A program made the translations under genes and the position numbers. A stretch of 36,358 bases of DNA from an uncultured Clostridia bacterium (GTDB lineage Bacteria; Bacillota; Clostridia; Oscillospirales; Oscillospiraceae), in assembly GCA_937858235.1 (NCBI GenBank), contig CALLZZ010000107.1, forward strand, positions 1 to 36,358, in the 5' to 3' direction. Below are positions 8,437 to 16,202 of the stretch, in pieces. The first letter of the stretch is position 1, and the number at the start of each line of letters is the position of its first letter. Below the pieces are notes generated by a model. That model did no database searches. It saw only the letters and a list, made by a program, of their open reading frames with translations, and was not told where the DNA came from.

Positions 8437-9698
8437 TTGGAAAGCTGCATCGGAAATTTGTGGCCATCAATATGACCATTGTCACCCTGCTCCTGACGGC
8501 CATCTGTGCCTTTATGTTTCTCACCCTTACCGACAGCCTCCGGGATGACAGTATGTCTGTCCTGCGCCGGGTCATCGACCAGAAAAACGTCAGCGTTACC
8601 GTGTGGCGGAAGGAGGCTGACGGCGCCAGCGAGAGCTTTTGGAGCCGGGCGGCTCTACGGGAGCAAAGGGTATCCTTGCCCTACTTCACCGTGGCGGTGG
8701 GACGGGACGGGGAGGCCGCTGTGATCGACAGCCAGTTCTACAACCTGGACGATGAGGATGCCCTGCTGGCCGTGGTGCAGGAAGGGATTAGCGCCAAAGC
8801 AGAAAGCGGTCTCCTTCGATCCTATCACTTGCGTTACCTGCGGCAGCCCACGGCTACCGGTTGGCACATCGCCTTTACGGACATCTCCCAGGAGCAGAGT
8901 ACTACGCGGAATTTAATCATAAATATGCTGCTCATCGGACTGTCTGCGCTCATTGGTTTCTTCTTTATCAGTCTCTTCCTGGCGCGCTGGGCCATTCGTC
9001 CCGTAGAGTGCTCCTGGAAGCAGCAGCGTCAGTTTGTGGCGGACGCCTCCCATGAGCTAAAAACGCCCCTTACCGTAGTGCTCTCTAATGTGGATATGCT
9101 CCGGGAGTACGGAAGGGATCAGAGTGAACGGGAGTGCCGCTGGATGGACAACATTCAATCCTCCTCCTTACAAATGAAGGATCTGGTAGAGGAACTGCTC
9201 ACTCTGGCTCGGTCGGACAACCTGTCTCAGCGGGATCAGGTGCGGGAACGGGTGAATTTCAGCGATCTGGTCACTGACTGCGCCCTGATGTTTGAGGCCG
9301 CTGTTTTCGAGTCCGGCAAGCTGCTGCAGGAGGACGTGACAGAAGATTTGTTCGTTCTGGGAGACCCGGACAAACTGAAACGATTGGTGGATGTGCTTCT
9401 GGATAACGCCAGAAAATATGCGGCGGTGGACAGCACGATCCAGGTGAAACTGACCACAGAGGGGAGCAAACGGGTTCGACTGTCTGTGAACAATCAGGGA
9501 GAGCTGATACCTGCCGATGAGCTGGAGCGCATTTTTGAGCGCTTCTTCCGCTCCGATCCCGCCCGAACCACCGGTGGCTTTGGATTAGGGTTGGCTATCG
9601 CTCAGGAGATTGCCCACGAACACCGGGGACGGCTTTGGGCGGAATCCGACCAAAAAAACGGAAATACTTTTCTATTTAGCTTGCCTCGTTTAAAATAA
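8433..9698 (+). CDS. Sensor histidine kinase
   Basis: This 421-residue membrane kinase has helix 1 at about residues 12-30, an extracytoplasmic sensor of some 120 residues and helix 2 at about 155-180. The H-box is FVADASHELKTPLT, with the phospho-acceptor His. The catalytic domain has an N-box (DVLLDNARKYA), a compact G1 region, an F-box (IFERFFR) and a G2-box (GGFGLGLAIAQEI). Only about 16 residues separate helix 2 from the H-box, so a normal HAMP linker appears to be absent. The ATG overlaps the response regulator stop, which makes this the cognate kinase. The sensor region shows no recognised ligand fold. Confidence 0.92.
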   Translation: MIGKLHRKFVAINMTIVTLLLTAICAFMFLTLTDSLRDDSMSVLRRVIDQKNVSVTVWRKEADGASESFWSRAALREQRVSLPYFTVAVGRDGEAAVIDSQFYNLDDEDALLAVVQEGISAKAESGLLRSYHLRYLRQPTATGWHIAFTDISQEQSTTRNLIINMLLIGLSALIGFFFISLFLARWAIRPVECSWKQQRQFVADASHELKTPLTVVLSNVDMLREYGRDQSERECRWMDNIQSSSLQMKDLVEELLTLARSDNLSQRDQVRERVNFSDLVTDCALMFEAAVFESGKLLQEDVTEDLFVLGDPDKLKRLVDVLLDNARKYAAVDSTIQVKLTTEGSKRVRLSVNNQGELIPADELERIFERFFRSDPARTTGGFGLGLAIAQEIAHEHRGRLWAESDQKNGNTFLFSLPRLK

Positions 9699-9702
9699 AC
9701 GG

Positions 9703-9730
9703 TTACAAAACGGGGCAGGTGTGATAGAAT
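9703..9730 (+). promoter_or_regulatory. Candidate sigma-A promoter for the SecB-like gene
   Basis: TTACAA (9703-9708) and TAGAAT (9725-9730) are 16 bp apart, just downstream of the kinase stop. The following gene starts 33 bp after the -10 with an AGGAGGAG ribosome site. Confidence 0.55.
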
Positions 9731-9762
9731 AAGGAAACGTTAGAAAGTAGGAGGAGAAGACT

Positions 9763-10194
9763 ATGCCAACTGCAACTCTCATCAATCAAAAAGTGCGTGA
9801 AATCCACTTTAACAACGACCTCGAACGAAAGCACGGGAACAACCGACAGCTGGGCAGTAGCTTTTCCTTTCAGGTGAACTATTCCCCCGATGGGGAGCGC
9901 TGCGTGGCCAAGCTCTACCACTCACTCAAGGACAAGGAGAGCGAAAAACTCTTCTTCCTGTCCGTAGAGATGCTGGGGGTTTTTAAGTGCGAAGGGGTGG
10001 ACTCTGAGGAGGACAAAAAGCTGATTCACGCCCAGTGCTACGATCAACTCTTTCCCTATATGCAGTCCCAGGTTTCCCAGCTCTGTACTGCCTCCGGGAT
10101 GAATGGCTTGGTGCTGAAAAGGACCAAGATTGACCCAAACCAGGTGGTTCTGAACAAGGGCAAAAAGCAGGAACCCACTCTGCCCATTGTCTAA
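9763..10194 (+). CDS. SecB-like (DUF1149/SecB-fold) protein, possible chaperone
   Basis: This small acidic protein of 143 residues has an all-beta N-terminal half with alternating hydrophobic strands (FSFQVNYSPD, RCVAKLYHSL, LFFLSVEMLGVF) and a C-terminal helical part. The closing segment, YDQLFPYMQSQVSQLCTASGM, resembles the SecB family helix with its LFPY motif followed by a Leu/Pro-type strand. SecB binds unfolded clients. In Gram-positive bacteria SecB-fold proteins are scattered and often serve toxin-antitoxin or unknown roles, and no toxin gene adjoins this one. It has its own promoter and terminator. The family assignment rests on pattern resemblance only. Confidence 0.5.
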   Translation: MPTATLINQKVREIHFNNDLERKHGNNRQLGSSFSFQVNYSPDGERCVAKLYHSLKDKESEKLFFLSVEMLGVFKCEGVDSEEDKKLIHAQCYDQLFPYMQSQVSQLCTASGMNGLVLKRTKIDPNQVVLNKGKKQEPTLPIV

Positions 10195-10209
10195 TGCAGA
10201 AATAAATGA

Positions 10210-10245
10210 AAGGCATTCAACCCGTGAAAGGTTGAATGCCTTTTT
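10210..10245 (+). terminator. Rho-independent terminator
   Basis: A perfect 13-bp stem (10210-10222 with 10230-10242) with a 7-nt loop is followed by a T run. It lies 15 bp after the SecB-like stop. Confidence 0.88.
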
Positions 10246-10403
10246 GGCATTTTATTTTAGGAAAAGACTATTATCAACTGCTTATGTAGAGACACAGGCG
10301 ACGCAACAGCCACCACGTTCTATTTTACATACACACCTGTTAAGATGTTTTTTATCGTAACCACCCCTACTTCCCTCGGAAACGTTTACCGGATAGATTT
10401 GCG

Positions 10404-10672
10404 TCAAGCCTTTTGTAAAACTGCTGGCACCAGGTAATTGTGCTCTACCTTAGCACTCAACATAATACAGCCGAAGAACACAACCAACACGGTTTGCAGA
10501 ATAGGAACACCCTGTATACCGAGTGAGTACTAAACTTTTTACAGAGCCCCAACCACATTCCGATTACGAACGTTTCTTCAATGGCATTCAAAAAAGGTAT
10601 CGACGAAAGGAATCTGGTTGGCTGTGGAGGTGCTCTTTTTCTGGCGGGGATATAGACTCGGTTCCTTGACAA
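10404..10672 (-). pseudogene. Possible remnant of a membrane-protein gene
   Basis: The interval between the SecB-like gene and proS is relatively AT-rich and has no intact gene. On the minus strand, one frame encodes a hydrophobic segment around SIPFLNAIEETFVIGMWLGL. A second, overlapping frame downstream encodes VPILQTVLVVFFGC and ends at a stop at 10404-10406. Together they read like one membrane protein split by a frameshift. I cannot name the family. The rest of 10246-10664 shows no T-box, riboswitch or other structure that I recognise. Confidence 0.3.
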
Positions 10673-10695
10673 GGCATTGGGCTTTGACGTATGAT
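10666..10695 (+). promoter_or_regulatory. Promoter of proS
   Basis: A consensus TTGACA (10666-10671) and TATGAT (10690-10695) are 18 bp apart. The in-frame ATG at 10691 falls inside the -10 box, which rules it out as the proS start. No T-box sequence is seen between the promoter and the gene. Confidence 0.65.
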
Positions 10696-10774
10696 AGAAT
10701 CATCTATGCAGACCTTACAATTCTGGAAGAAATACAGTAATATCTCGCGGAGAGGGAAAAGGATTGATACAGAA

Positions 10775-12214
10775 ATGGGAAAAAATAATAAGCAGGTAAA
10801 AGCAATCACCTCGATGGAAGAAAACTTTACACAGTGGTATACCGATATCTGCCTGAAGGCGGAGATGGTGGATTATGCCAGCGTCAAGGGATTTATGATT
10901 ATGCGGCCCTACGGCTATGCCATCTGGGAAAATATGGTCAGTATCATGGACGGTATGTTCAAAAAAACTGGCCACGAAAACGTAGCTATGCCACTCCTGA
11001 TCCCGGAGAGCCTGCTGAAAAAGGAAGGCGAACTGGTCAACGGCTTCGCACCTGAAGTAGCTTGGGTCACCGCCGGCGGTGCCGATCCCCTGGAGGAACG
11101 TTTAGCTGTCCGTCCCACTTCCGAGACCATGTTCTGCGACCACTGGGCTCATGTGCTCCACTCCTGGCGCCAGCTGCCCATGCTGTACAATCAGTGGTGC
11201 TCTGTGGTGCGTTGGGAAAAGACCACCCGCCCCTTCCTGCGCTCCCGTGAGTTCTGGTGGCAGGAGGGTCACACCATTCATGAGACTGCTGCCGAAGCCA
11301 TGGCCGAAACCGAACAGCAGCTGTACTGTTATGTGGATTTCTGCCGGGATGCCTTGGCGATTCCCGTGCTCACCGGACGCAAAACCGATAAGGAAAAGTT
11401 CGCCGGCGCAGAGGCCACCTACACCATCGAAGCCATGATGAAGGATGGTAAGGCGCTCCAGTCCGGTACCAGCCACTACTTTGGCGATAAATTCTCCCGG
11501 GCCTACGAAGTAACCTTCACCGGCCGAGATAACAAGCTGGAGTACCCCCATCAGACCTCCTGGGGTTCCACAACCCGCCTCATCGGCGCGGTGATTATGA
11601 CCCACGGTGATAACAACGGTTTAATTCTGCCGCCGCCCATCGCACCCGTTCAGGTGGTGGTGATTCCGGTGGCGCAGCACAAAGAAGGGGTTCTGGATGC
11701 CGCTCATGTCTTGGAAGGCCGCTTGAAGGCCATGGGGCTGCGGGCCAAAACTGATGACTCCGAACAGTCCAACGGCTGGAAGTACGCGGAGTACGAGATG
11801 AAGGGCGTGCCTCTCCGGGTGGAGATCGGCCCCAAGGACATTGAGAAAGATCAGTGCGTTATCGTCCGTCGGGACAACGGTGAAAAGACCTTCGTTCCTC
11901 TGGATGAGCTGGAGACCAAGGTACAGGAGCTGCTAAAGGCGATTCACACCAACCTGTACGAAAGTGCAAAGAAGCGGCTGGAGGAGAATACCTACGCCTG
12001 CACCACAGTAGAAGAAGTCAAGACTAATATGGAACAGCGCAAAGGCTTTGCCAAAACCATGTGGTGCGGCGAAGAGGCCTGCGAAATCGCCATGAAGGAA
12101 CTGGCCGGTGTCAGCAGCCGCTGCATTCCCTTTGATCAGGAGAAGATCGGCGATGTGTGCCCGGTCTGCGGAAAGCCCGCCAAAAAGATGGTCGTCTGGG
12201 GCGTAGCCTACTAA
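10775..12214 (+). CDS. proS: Prolyl-tRNA synthetase, archaeal/eukaryote-type short form
   Basis: This class II synthetase charges tRNA-Pro. At 479 residues it is the short type without the large editing insertion found in most bacterial ProRS. Class II motif 2 reads NQWCSVVRWEKTTRPFLRSR, followed by EFWWQEGHTIH. RPTSETMF precedes it, and the proline-pocket region TSHYFGDKFSRAYEV comes later. The C-terminal zinc-binding domain has Cys pairs CGEEAC and CPVCGK and ends in WGVAY, as in this subclass. The start at 10775 (MGKNNK) was chosen because the promoter -10 overlaps any earlier start and an AAAGGA site lies 11 bases upstream. The gene appears monocistronic. Confidence 0.95.
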   Translation: MGKNNKQVKAITSMEENFTQWYTDICLKAEMVDYASVKGFMIMRPYGYAIWENMVSIMDGMFKKTGHENVAMPLLIPESLLKKEGELVNGFAPEVAWVTAGGADPLEERLAVRPTSETMFCDHWAHVLHSWRQLPMLYNQWCSVVRWEKTTRPFLRSREFWWQEGHTIHETAAEAMAETEQQLYCYVDFCRDALAIPVLTGRKTDKEKFAGAEATYTIEAMMKDGKALQSGTSHYFGDKFSRAYEVTFTGRDNKLEYPHQTSWGSTTRLIGAVIMTHGDNNGLILPPPIAPVQVVVIPVAQHKEGVLDAAHVLEGRLKAMGLRAKTDDSEQSNGWKYAEYEMKGVPLRVEIGPKDIEKDQCVIVRRDNGEKTFVPLDELETKVQELLKAIHTNLYESAKKRLEENTYACTTVEEVKTNMEQRKGFAKTMWCGEEACEIAMKELAGVSSRCIPFDQEKIGDVCPVCGKPAKKMVVWGVAY

Positions 12215-12242
12215 TTCCAATCGACAGCGAAACAAAAAACAA

Positions 12243-12291
12243 CCCTCAGCCTGGAGCGGTACAGCGTTGCTCTGGGCTGGGGATTCTTCTT
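12243..12291 (+). terminator. Terminator downstream of proS
   Basis: A GC-rich imperfect inverted repeat (left arm from 12243, right arm ending at 12282, with G-T wobbles) is followed by ATTCTTCTT. Confidence 0.6.
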
Positions 12292-12295
12292 GAAT

Positions 12296-12331
12296 ATGAA
12301 AAAAGCGGCTGTTTTCAGCAACAGCCGCTTT
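12296..12331 (-). terminator. Terminator of secG
   Basis: A perfect 12-bp stem (12302-12313 with 12320-12331) and 6-nt loop are followed, on the minus strand, by a run of Ts (complement of the A run at 12299-12304). It lies 18 bp past the secG stop. Confidence 0.8.
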
Positions 12332-12349
12332 GTGTGATAATCGTTTCGT

Positions 12350-12586
12350 TTAGATCAGGTTCAGCACCAGTACGGCTGCCATAAAAACAAAGGAAATCCA
12401 CTTGGTAATCCGAGCCAACCTGGCATCCCAAGTGTTTTTCTTGTGGTTGGACAGGAAGGTGTCAGAACTGCCGCTGAGGGCACCGGCTACGCCAGTGCTT
12501 TTGCCAGACTGGAGCAGGACGACACAGATCAGAAAAAGGCTTGTGATCACAACGATGATGGTGAGAACCAGTTGGGCAATGGACAT
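12350..12586 (-). CDS. secG: Preprotein translocase subunit SecG
   Basis: This 78-residue protein is the accessory subunit of the SecYEG channel. It has the standard two membrane helices: about residues 5-25 (VLTIIVVITSLFLICVVLLQ) and 58-76. The conserved loop between them is LQSGKSTGVAGALSGSSDTF. The start MSIAQ at 12584-12586 follows GGAAG at nine bases. The same frame is open for 65 further codons upstream, but that extension has no ribosome site next to its ATG and is not SecG-like. It stands alone, convergent with proS and divergent from the HD hydrolase. Confidence 0.92.
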   Translation of the reverse strand: MSIAQLVLTIIVVITSLFLICVVLLQSGKSTGVAGALSGSSDTFLSNHKKNTWDARLARITKWISFVFMAAVLVLNLI

Positions 12587-12779
12587 AAAATGAAACTTCC
12601 TTTCAAAAACGTCTTGGCAGAGCCAAAAGGCGATACATTCAAATATATTGGTTATTTTAGCATAGTCAAATCCAAAAAGCAAGCAGTTTCCCGCCATTAT
12701 GAGAAAAACGTTGAGAGGAGAACCCTTGCTTTTTAGAGGCATGACCGATACAATAGGCCATAGAAAAGGGGGCCAAGCC

Positions 12780-13226
12780 ATGCTCTACACGGAATGGACA
12801 AAAAAAGCCATGAACATTGCCTACGACGCCCATCAGGGACAAGTGGACAAAGGGGGAACACCCTATGTGTTCCATCCCTGGCATCTGGCGGAACAGATGG
12901 ACGATGAAATTAGCACCATCGCGGCGCTCCTCCACGACGTGGTGGAGGACACCGACTGGACGATAGAACAGCTGGAAGCGGAAGGGTTTCCCCAGGCGGC
13001 TATGGAGGTACTGCGGCTGCTGACCCATCCCAAGGGTCAGCCCTATATGGAATATGTGGCTGGACTTCAGCACAACCCGGTTGCGGTAAAAATCAAGCTG
13101 GCGGATCTGCGGCACAACAGTGACTTTACCCGGCTCAGCGCGGTTACCGCAGAGCAGCAAGAGCGGTTGGAGCGGAAATACGCACCGGCCTTTGCACTGA
13201 TGGAGGGGAAGGGGCCGTCCCTGTGA
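12780..13226 (+). CDS. HD-domain hydrolase of the SpoT/MESH1 type
   Basis: This 148-residue single-domain protein resembles the (p)ppGpp hydrolase half of RelA/SpoT enzymes. Metal-ligand motifs appear in order: FHP with His32, HD at 52-53 (LLHDVVEDTDW) with Glu-Asp at 56-57, and KLADLRHNSDFTRL near residues 105-118. The DKGGTPYVFHP lead-in is typical of the family. No synthetase domain is present, so it would act only as a small alarmone hydrolase or a related nucleotide phosphatase. Substrate is inferred from the family. ATG 12780 follows AAAAGGGGG. Its TGA overlaps the GTG start of the next gene, so the two are coupled. Confidence 0.8.
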   Translation: MLYTEWTKKAMNIAYDAHQGQVDKGGTPYVFHPWHLAEQMDDEISTIAALLHDVVEDTDWTIEQLEAEGFPQAAMEVLRLLTHPKGQPYMEYVAGLQHNPVAVKIKLADLRHNSDFTRLSAVTAEQQERLERKYAPAFALMEGKGPSL

Positions 13227-13735
13227 TCCACCTGTACTGGGGTGCTGGCAAGGGGAAAACCACCGCAGCAATGGGGTTAGCACTGCGTAGTGCCGGGCGA
13301 GGCGGACGGGTGGTGATTGCCCAGTTCCTCAAGGGCTGCAATACCGGAGAGCGTCTGGCCTTTCAGCGATTTCCCAACGTCACGCTGCTGCCAGTTCCAG
13401 AAAAAATGCCCTTTCTCTGGAACATGGGGGATGGGGAGCGACGGGAGACGGCGGTGTTCTGCCAAAACCTGCTGGCTCAGGCGGAGCAGTGCTTGGCAGA
13501 GGGCTGTGAGCTGCTGGTGCTGGACGAACTCTGTGCCGCTGTTCGTACCGGACTGGTGGCGTCGGAGGAGGTGTCCTGTTTGCTGGATCGGGTACCTCCG
13601 GAATCTGACGTAGTGCTTACCGGCCGTGATCCACTGCCGGAATGGCTCCGGCGGGCAGATTACTGTACTGAGATGCGCGGACTGCGCCATCCTTACGACT
13701 GTGGAATCCCTGCCCGAGCGGGAATCGAATACTGA
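13223..13735 (+). CDS. cobO: Cob(I)yrinic acid a,c-diamide adenosyltransferase, CobO/BtuR family
   Basis: The protein has 170 residues and a P-loop at its N-terminus (YWGAGKGKTTAAMGLALRSAG, shown in part; nucleotide-binding residues 7-14). The family pattern continues with VVIAQFLKG and the Walker B-like LLVLDELCAA, followed by the VVLTGRDPLPEWLRRADYCTEM region. CobO transfers the adenosyl group of ATP to cob(I)alamin precursors. The GTG start at 13223 overlaps the preceding TGA. No other cobalamin gene or B12 riboswitch is in the window, so the enzyme may serve salvage. Confidence 0.88.
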   Translation: MIHLYWGAGKGKTTAAMGLALRSAGRGGRVVIAQFLKGCNTGERLAFQRFPNVTLLPVPEKMPFLWNMGDGERRETAVFCQNLLAQAEQCLAEGCELLVLDELCAAVRTGLVASEEVSCLLDRVPPESDVVLTGRDPLPEWLRRADYCTEMRGLRHPYDCGIPARAGIEY

Positions 13736-13744
13736 GAGCAAACG

Positions 13745-13784
13745 GCAAAACGCCCTTGGAAGCAACATTCCAGGGGCGTTTTGC
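13745..13784. terminator. Terminator, probably used from both sides
   Basis: A 17-bp stem with one G-T wobble (13745-13761 with 13768-13784) and a 6-nt loop. It follows cobO and also faces the small minus-strand frame that ends at 13788. Confidence 0.75.
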
Positions 13785-13787
13785 ACG

Positions 13788-13985
13788 TTACAGCTGAACG
13801 AAGTACCAGCACTTACCGTCCGGTGTGGGATCGGTAGGGCGGAAGGCGGCGGCGGGGAACAGGTCTTGCAATTCCGCGACTTCCTGCTGGGACAGGCGGA
13901 GCTCGTGGCTCCCGCGAACCGGCATACCATCAAAGGCAGCGGTGAGCAGGGCCAGGGCGGACAGACAGATCTTCTCTCTCTTCAT
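13788..13985 (-). CDS. Small hypothetical protein, possibly a gene fragment
   Basis: A 65-codon frame begins with a basic, hydrophobic stretch (MKREKICLSALALLTAAF) and ends three bases before the shared terminator. A weak AGGA lies six bases before the ATG. The family is not recognised. The DNA just upstream (13986-14160) gives minus-strand peptides such as EGDTAAFQIDAVFARGMPG that are interrupted by stops, so this may be the surviving end of a decayed gene. Confidence 0.3.
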   Translation of the reverse strand: MKREKICLSALALLTAAFDGMPVRGSHELRLSQQEVAELQDLFPAAAFRPTDPTPDGKCWYFVQL

Positions 13986-14159
13986 CTAAAATCCTCACTG
14001 GTAGGTGCCGGGCATACCCCGGGCGAATACGGCGTCGATTTGGAACGCGGCGGTGTCCCCTTCGGAACATTTTTAATCGGTGGTGTGAATGGCGGTCTCT
14101 AACGCACCGATACGGTCAAGAACCTTGGCCTTTTTGCCGTTGGTTACTACAAAGCGGCG

Positions 14160-14500
14160 GTGCTTCTTACGCTAGGCCGGGCTCCGGGTGGGCGCTGTGA
14201 AGCGCATCCAACACGGTCTGAAACACCTCCATCTGTCGGGTGGTGTCGTCGGTGGCGGAGCACAGGTGAGTGTAAGTGCCGGAAATGGTTACGTTGGGGA
14301 GGTGCTGGTAAATAGACAACAGTTTTTGCGGTTCGTCGGAAAAGCCTGCTGTCCGCAGCCGACGCACGTCCTCTGGCTCGTCCACGGTGAAGTGGATATC
14401 CCCTCTTCCCGGAGGAGCTGAGCCAGCTCAATGAGTCCGGCTCCGTAGCCGCCCCCGACCAGCAATGCGAAGATGGCAGCGTTTCCAGCTCACTCCCAGA
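14160..14500 (-). pseudogene. alr: Alanine racemase remnant
   Basis: Two pieces of an alanine racemase can be read on the minus strand in different frames. The first (about 14405-14495) gives GGGYGAGLIELAQLLREEG, like the family's KanaYGhG region but without the PLP-binding Lys. The second (about 14172-14400) gives FTVDEPEDVRRLRTAG, then TISGTYTHLCSATDD and a following EVFQTVLDAL helix, like the GxxTHxxxAD segment. About 60 residues expected between these two motifs are missing and the frame changes near 14400. The rest of the barrel and the C-terminal domain are not visible. This is a decayed copy; another alr elsewhere would be needed for D-alanine. Confidence 0.6.
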
Positions 14501-14653
14501 TAATGGAACGATTATGTTTCAGCGTTGCCTTATCAAAAAACAACTGTTTCACGCTAAAACCACAACTTTCTGTATAGGAATGAATCAGCACCATTATATA
14601 CTGATTTGGCACTTTTGACAAGTCACAGGAGGGGAAAAGAGGTGAGCTTTTTC

Positions 14654-14682
14654 TTGTATTTGCAGGGGGGGGGTGGTATACT
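14654..14682 (+). promoter_or_regulatory. Promoter of the miaB-mutS-mutL-miaA cluster
   Basis: TTGTAT (14654-14659) and TATACT (14677-14682) are 17 bp apart, 61 bp before the miaB start. A run of nine Gs lies in the spacer. Confidence 0.6.
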
Positions 14683-14742
14683 TGAATACAATAAAGAATG
14701 GCGTTCTGCACCAAAAATACCGGCGCCATTGGAGGAGCCGTT

Positions 14743-16176
14743 ATGAGGAAGCGTCAGGAAGTGTTGATTCCCAAGGGAGAAATTGAACGTCAAATGGATA
14801 TCTGCTACCAGATCGCCCGACTGCATCAGGAGCATTCCGCGCAGCCCCTGGCGCTGGTGGATACCTACGGCTGTCAGCAGAACGAGGCGGACAGCGAACA
14901 GCTTCGGGGCATGCTCCGGGAGATGGGGTACGGGTTCACCGACGACACCAGGGAAGCGGACGTGATTGTCATCAACACCTGCGCAATCCGGGAGCACGCA
15001 GAGCTGCGGGTATTGGGAAATGTAGGTGCACTGACTCACACCAAGCGGAAAAAGCCGAATCAAATTATCTGTCTTTGCGGCTGCTCTATGCAGGAGCCTC
15101 ACATGGCCGATAAAATCCGCCGCTCCTTCCGCCATGTAGACTTGGTGTTCGGCCCCCACGCCCTGTGGCGATTCCCAGAGCTGCTCTCCGACGTATTGAA
15201 CAGCCGGAAGCGAGTCTTTGCTACGGAGTCTTCAGACGGGCACATTGCCGAGGGCCTTCCCGTGGTGCGCAAAGGGAACATCAAGGCCTGGGTGTCCATC
15301 ATGTATGGCTGCAACAACTTCTGTACTTACTGCATTGTGCCCTACGTTCGGGGGCGGGAGCGCTCCCGAGATCCGGAACGGATTGTCGCTGAGGTGCGGC
15401 AGTTGGTGGCAGAGGGGTACAAAGATATTACCCTGCTGGGACAGAACGTAAATAGTTACGGTAAGGATTTGGGACTTTCCGTGGACTTTGCCGATTTGCT
15501 GGCTGAAATTGACGCCATCGAGGGGGCATTTTTCGTTCGTTTCATGACCAGTCACCCGCGTGATGCCTCTCAAAAGCTCTTTGAGACCATGGCACGCTGC
15601 CCCAAGGTGGCACCTCAGTTCCATCTGCCCTTCCAATCCGGCTCCAGCCGGGTGCTGAAGGCCATGAACCGCCACTACGATCGGGAGACCTACCTGGATG
15701 AAGTCCGGCGGCTGCGGGAACTGATCCCCGACGTGGTACTGACCAGTGATGTAATTGTGGGCTTCCCCGGAGAGACCGAGGAGGAGTTTGTAGAAACCCT
15801 GTCCCTGCTGGAAGAGGTACGGTTCGACTCCCTGTTCACCTTTATCTTCTCCCCCAGGGTGGGGACTCCGGCGGCGCAGATGGCGGATCCGGTGACCATG
15901 GAGGAGAAAAAGGCGCGGTTCCAGCGGCTGTTGGATCTCCAAAACCGAATTTCAATGGAAAAGCATCAGGCCTATGTGGGCAAGGTGCTGCCGGTGCTGG
16001 TGGAGGAGGAAAATCACGCTGATCCGGTGAACAATCTGAACTGCCGCACCGATGGTTGGCGGCTGGTTCACGTTCCCGGAGCAATGGGGTTGGTTGGTCA
16101 GCGGAAGTTTGTGAAAATCACGGACTGTTCTACCTGGTCTCTGTTTGGAACCTTTGTGGAAGAGCAGGATGCTTAA
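14743..16176 (+). CDS. miaB: tRNA-2-methylthio-N6-dimethylallyladenosine synthase MiaB
   Basis: MiaB adds the methylthio group to i6A37 in tRNAs that read UNN codons, acting after MiaA. The N-terminal MTTase domain carries the three auxiliary-cluster cysteines (TYGCQQNEAD, INTCAIRE and LCGC). The radical SAM CxxxCxxC is CNNFCTYC followed by IVPYVRGRERSR. A C-terminal TRAM domain follows (VLPVLVEEEN through FVKITDCSTWSLFG). Length is 477 residues, normal for the family. ATG 14743 follows GGAGGAG. The next gene, mutS, begins 26 bp later, and miaA lies further along, so both enzymes of ms2i6A formation share this cluster. Confidence 0.95.
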   Translation: MRKRQEVLIPKGEIERQMDICYQIARLHQEHSAQPLALVDTYGCQQNEADSEQLRGMLREMGYGFTDDTREADVIVINTCAIREHAELRVLGNVGALTHTKRKKPNQIICLCGCSMQEPHMADKIRRSFRHVDLVFGPHALWRFPELLSDVLNSRKRVFATESSDGHIAEGLPVVRKGNIKAWVSIMYGCNNFCTYCIVPYVRGRERSRDPERIVAEVRQLVAEGYKDITLLGQNVNSYGKDLGLSVDFADLLAEIDAIEGAFFVRFMTSHPRDASQKLFETMARCPKVAPQFHLPFQSGSSRVLKAMNRHYDRETYLDEVRRLRELIPDVVLTSDVIVGFPGETEEEFVETLSLLEEVRFDSLFTFIFSPRVGTPAAQMADPVTMEEKKARFQRLLDLQNRISMEKHQAYVGKVLPVLVEEENHADPVNNLNCRTDGWRLVHVPGAMGLVGQRKFVKITDCSTWSLFGTFVEEQDA

Positions 16177-16202
16177 ACTAGATTATTAAAGGAAGAAACG
16201 AT

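Noticed and set aside
10246..10664. T-box or riboswitch upstream of proS
   Set aside because: No T-box core sequence or specifier-stem layout was seen, and the strong promoter is only about 80 bp from the start.
10691..10774. N-terminal extension of proS from an earlier ATG
   Set aside because: The ATG lies inside the -10 box of the promoter and the added residues are not ProRS-like.
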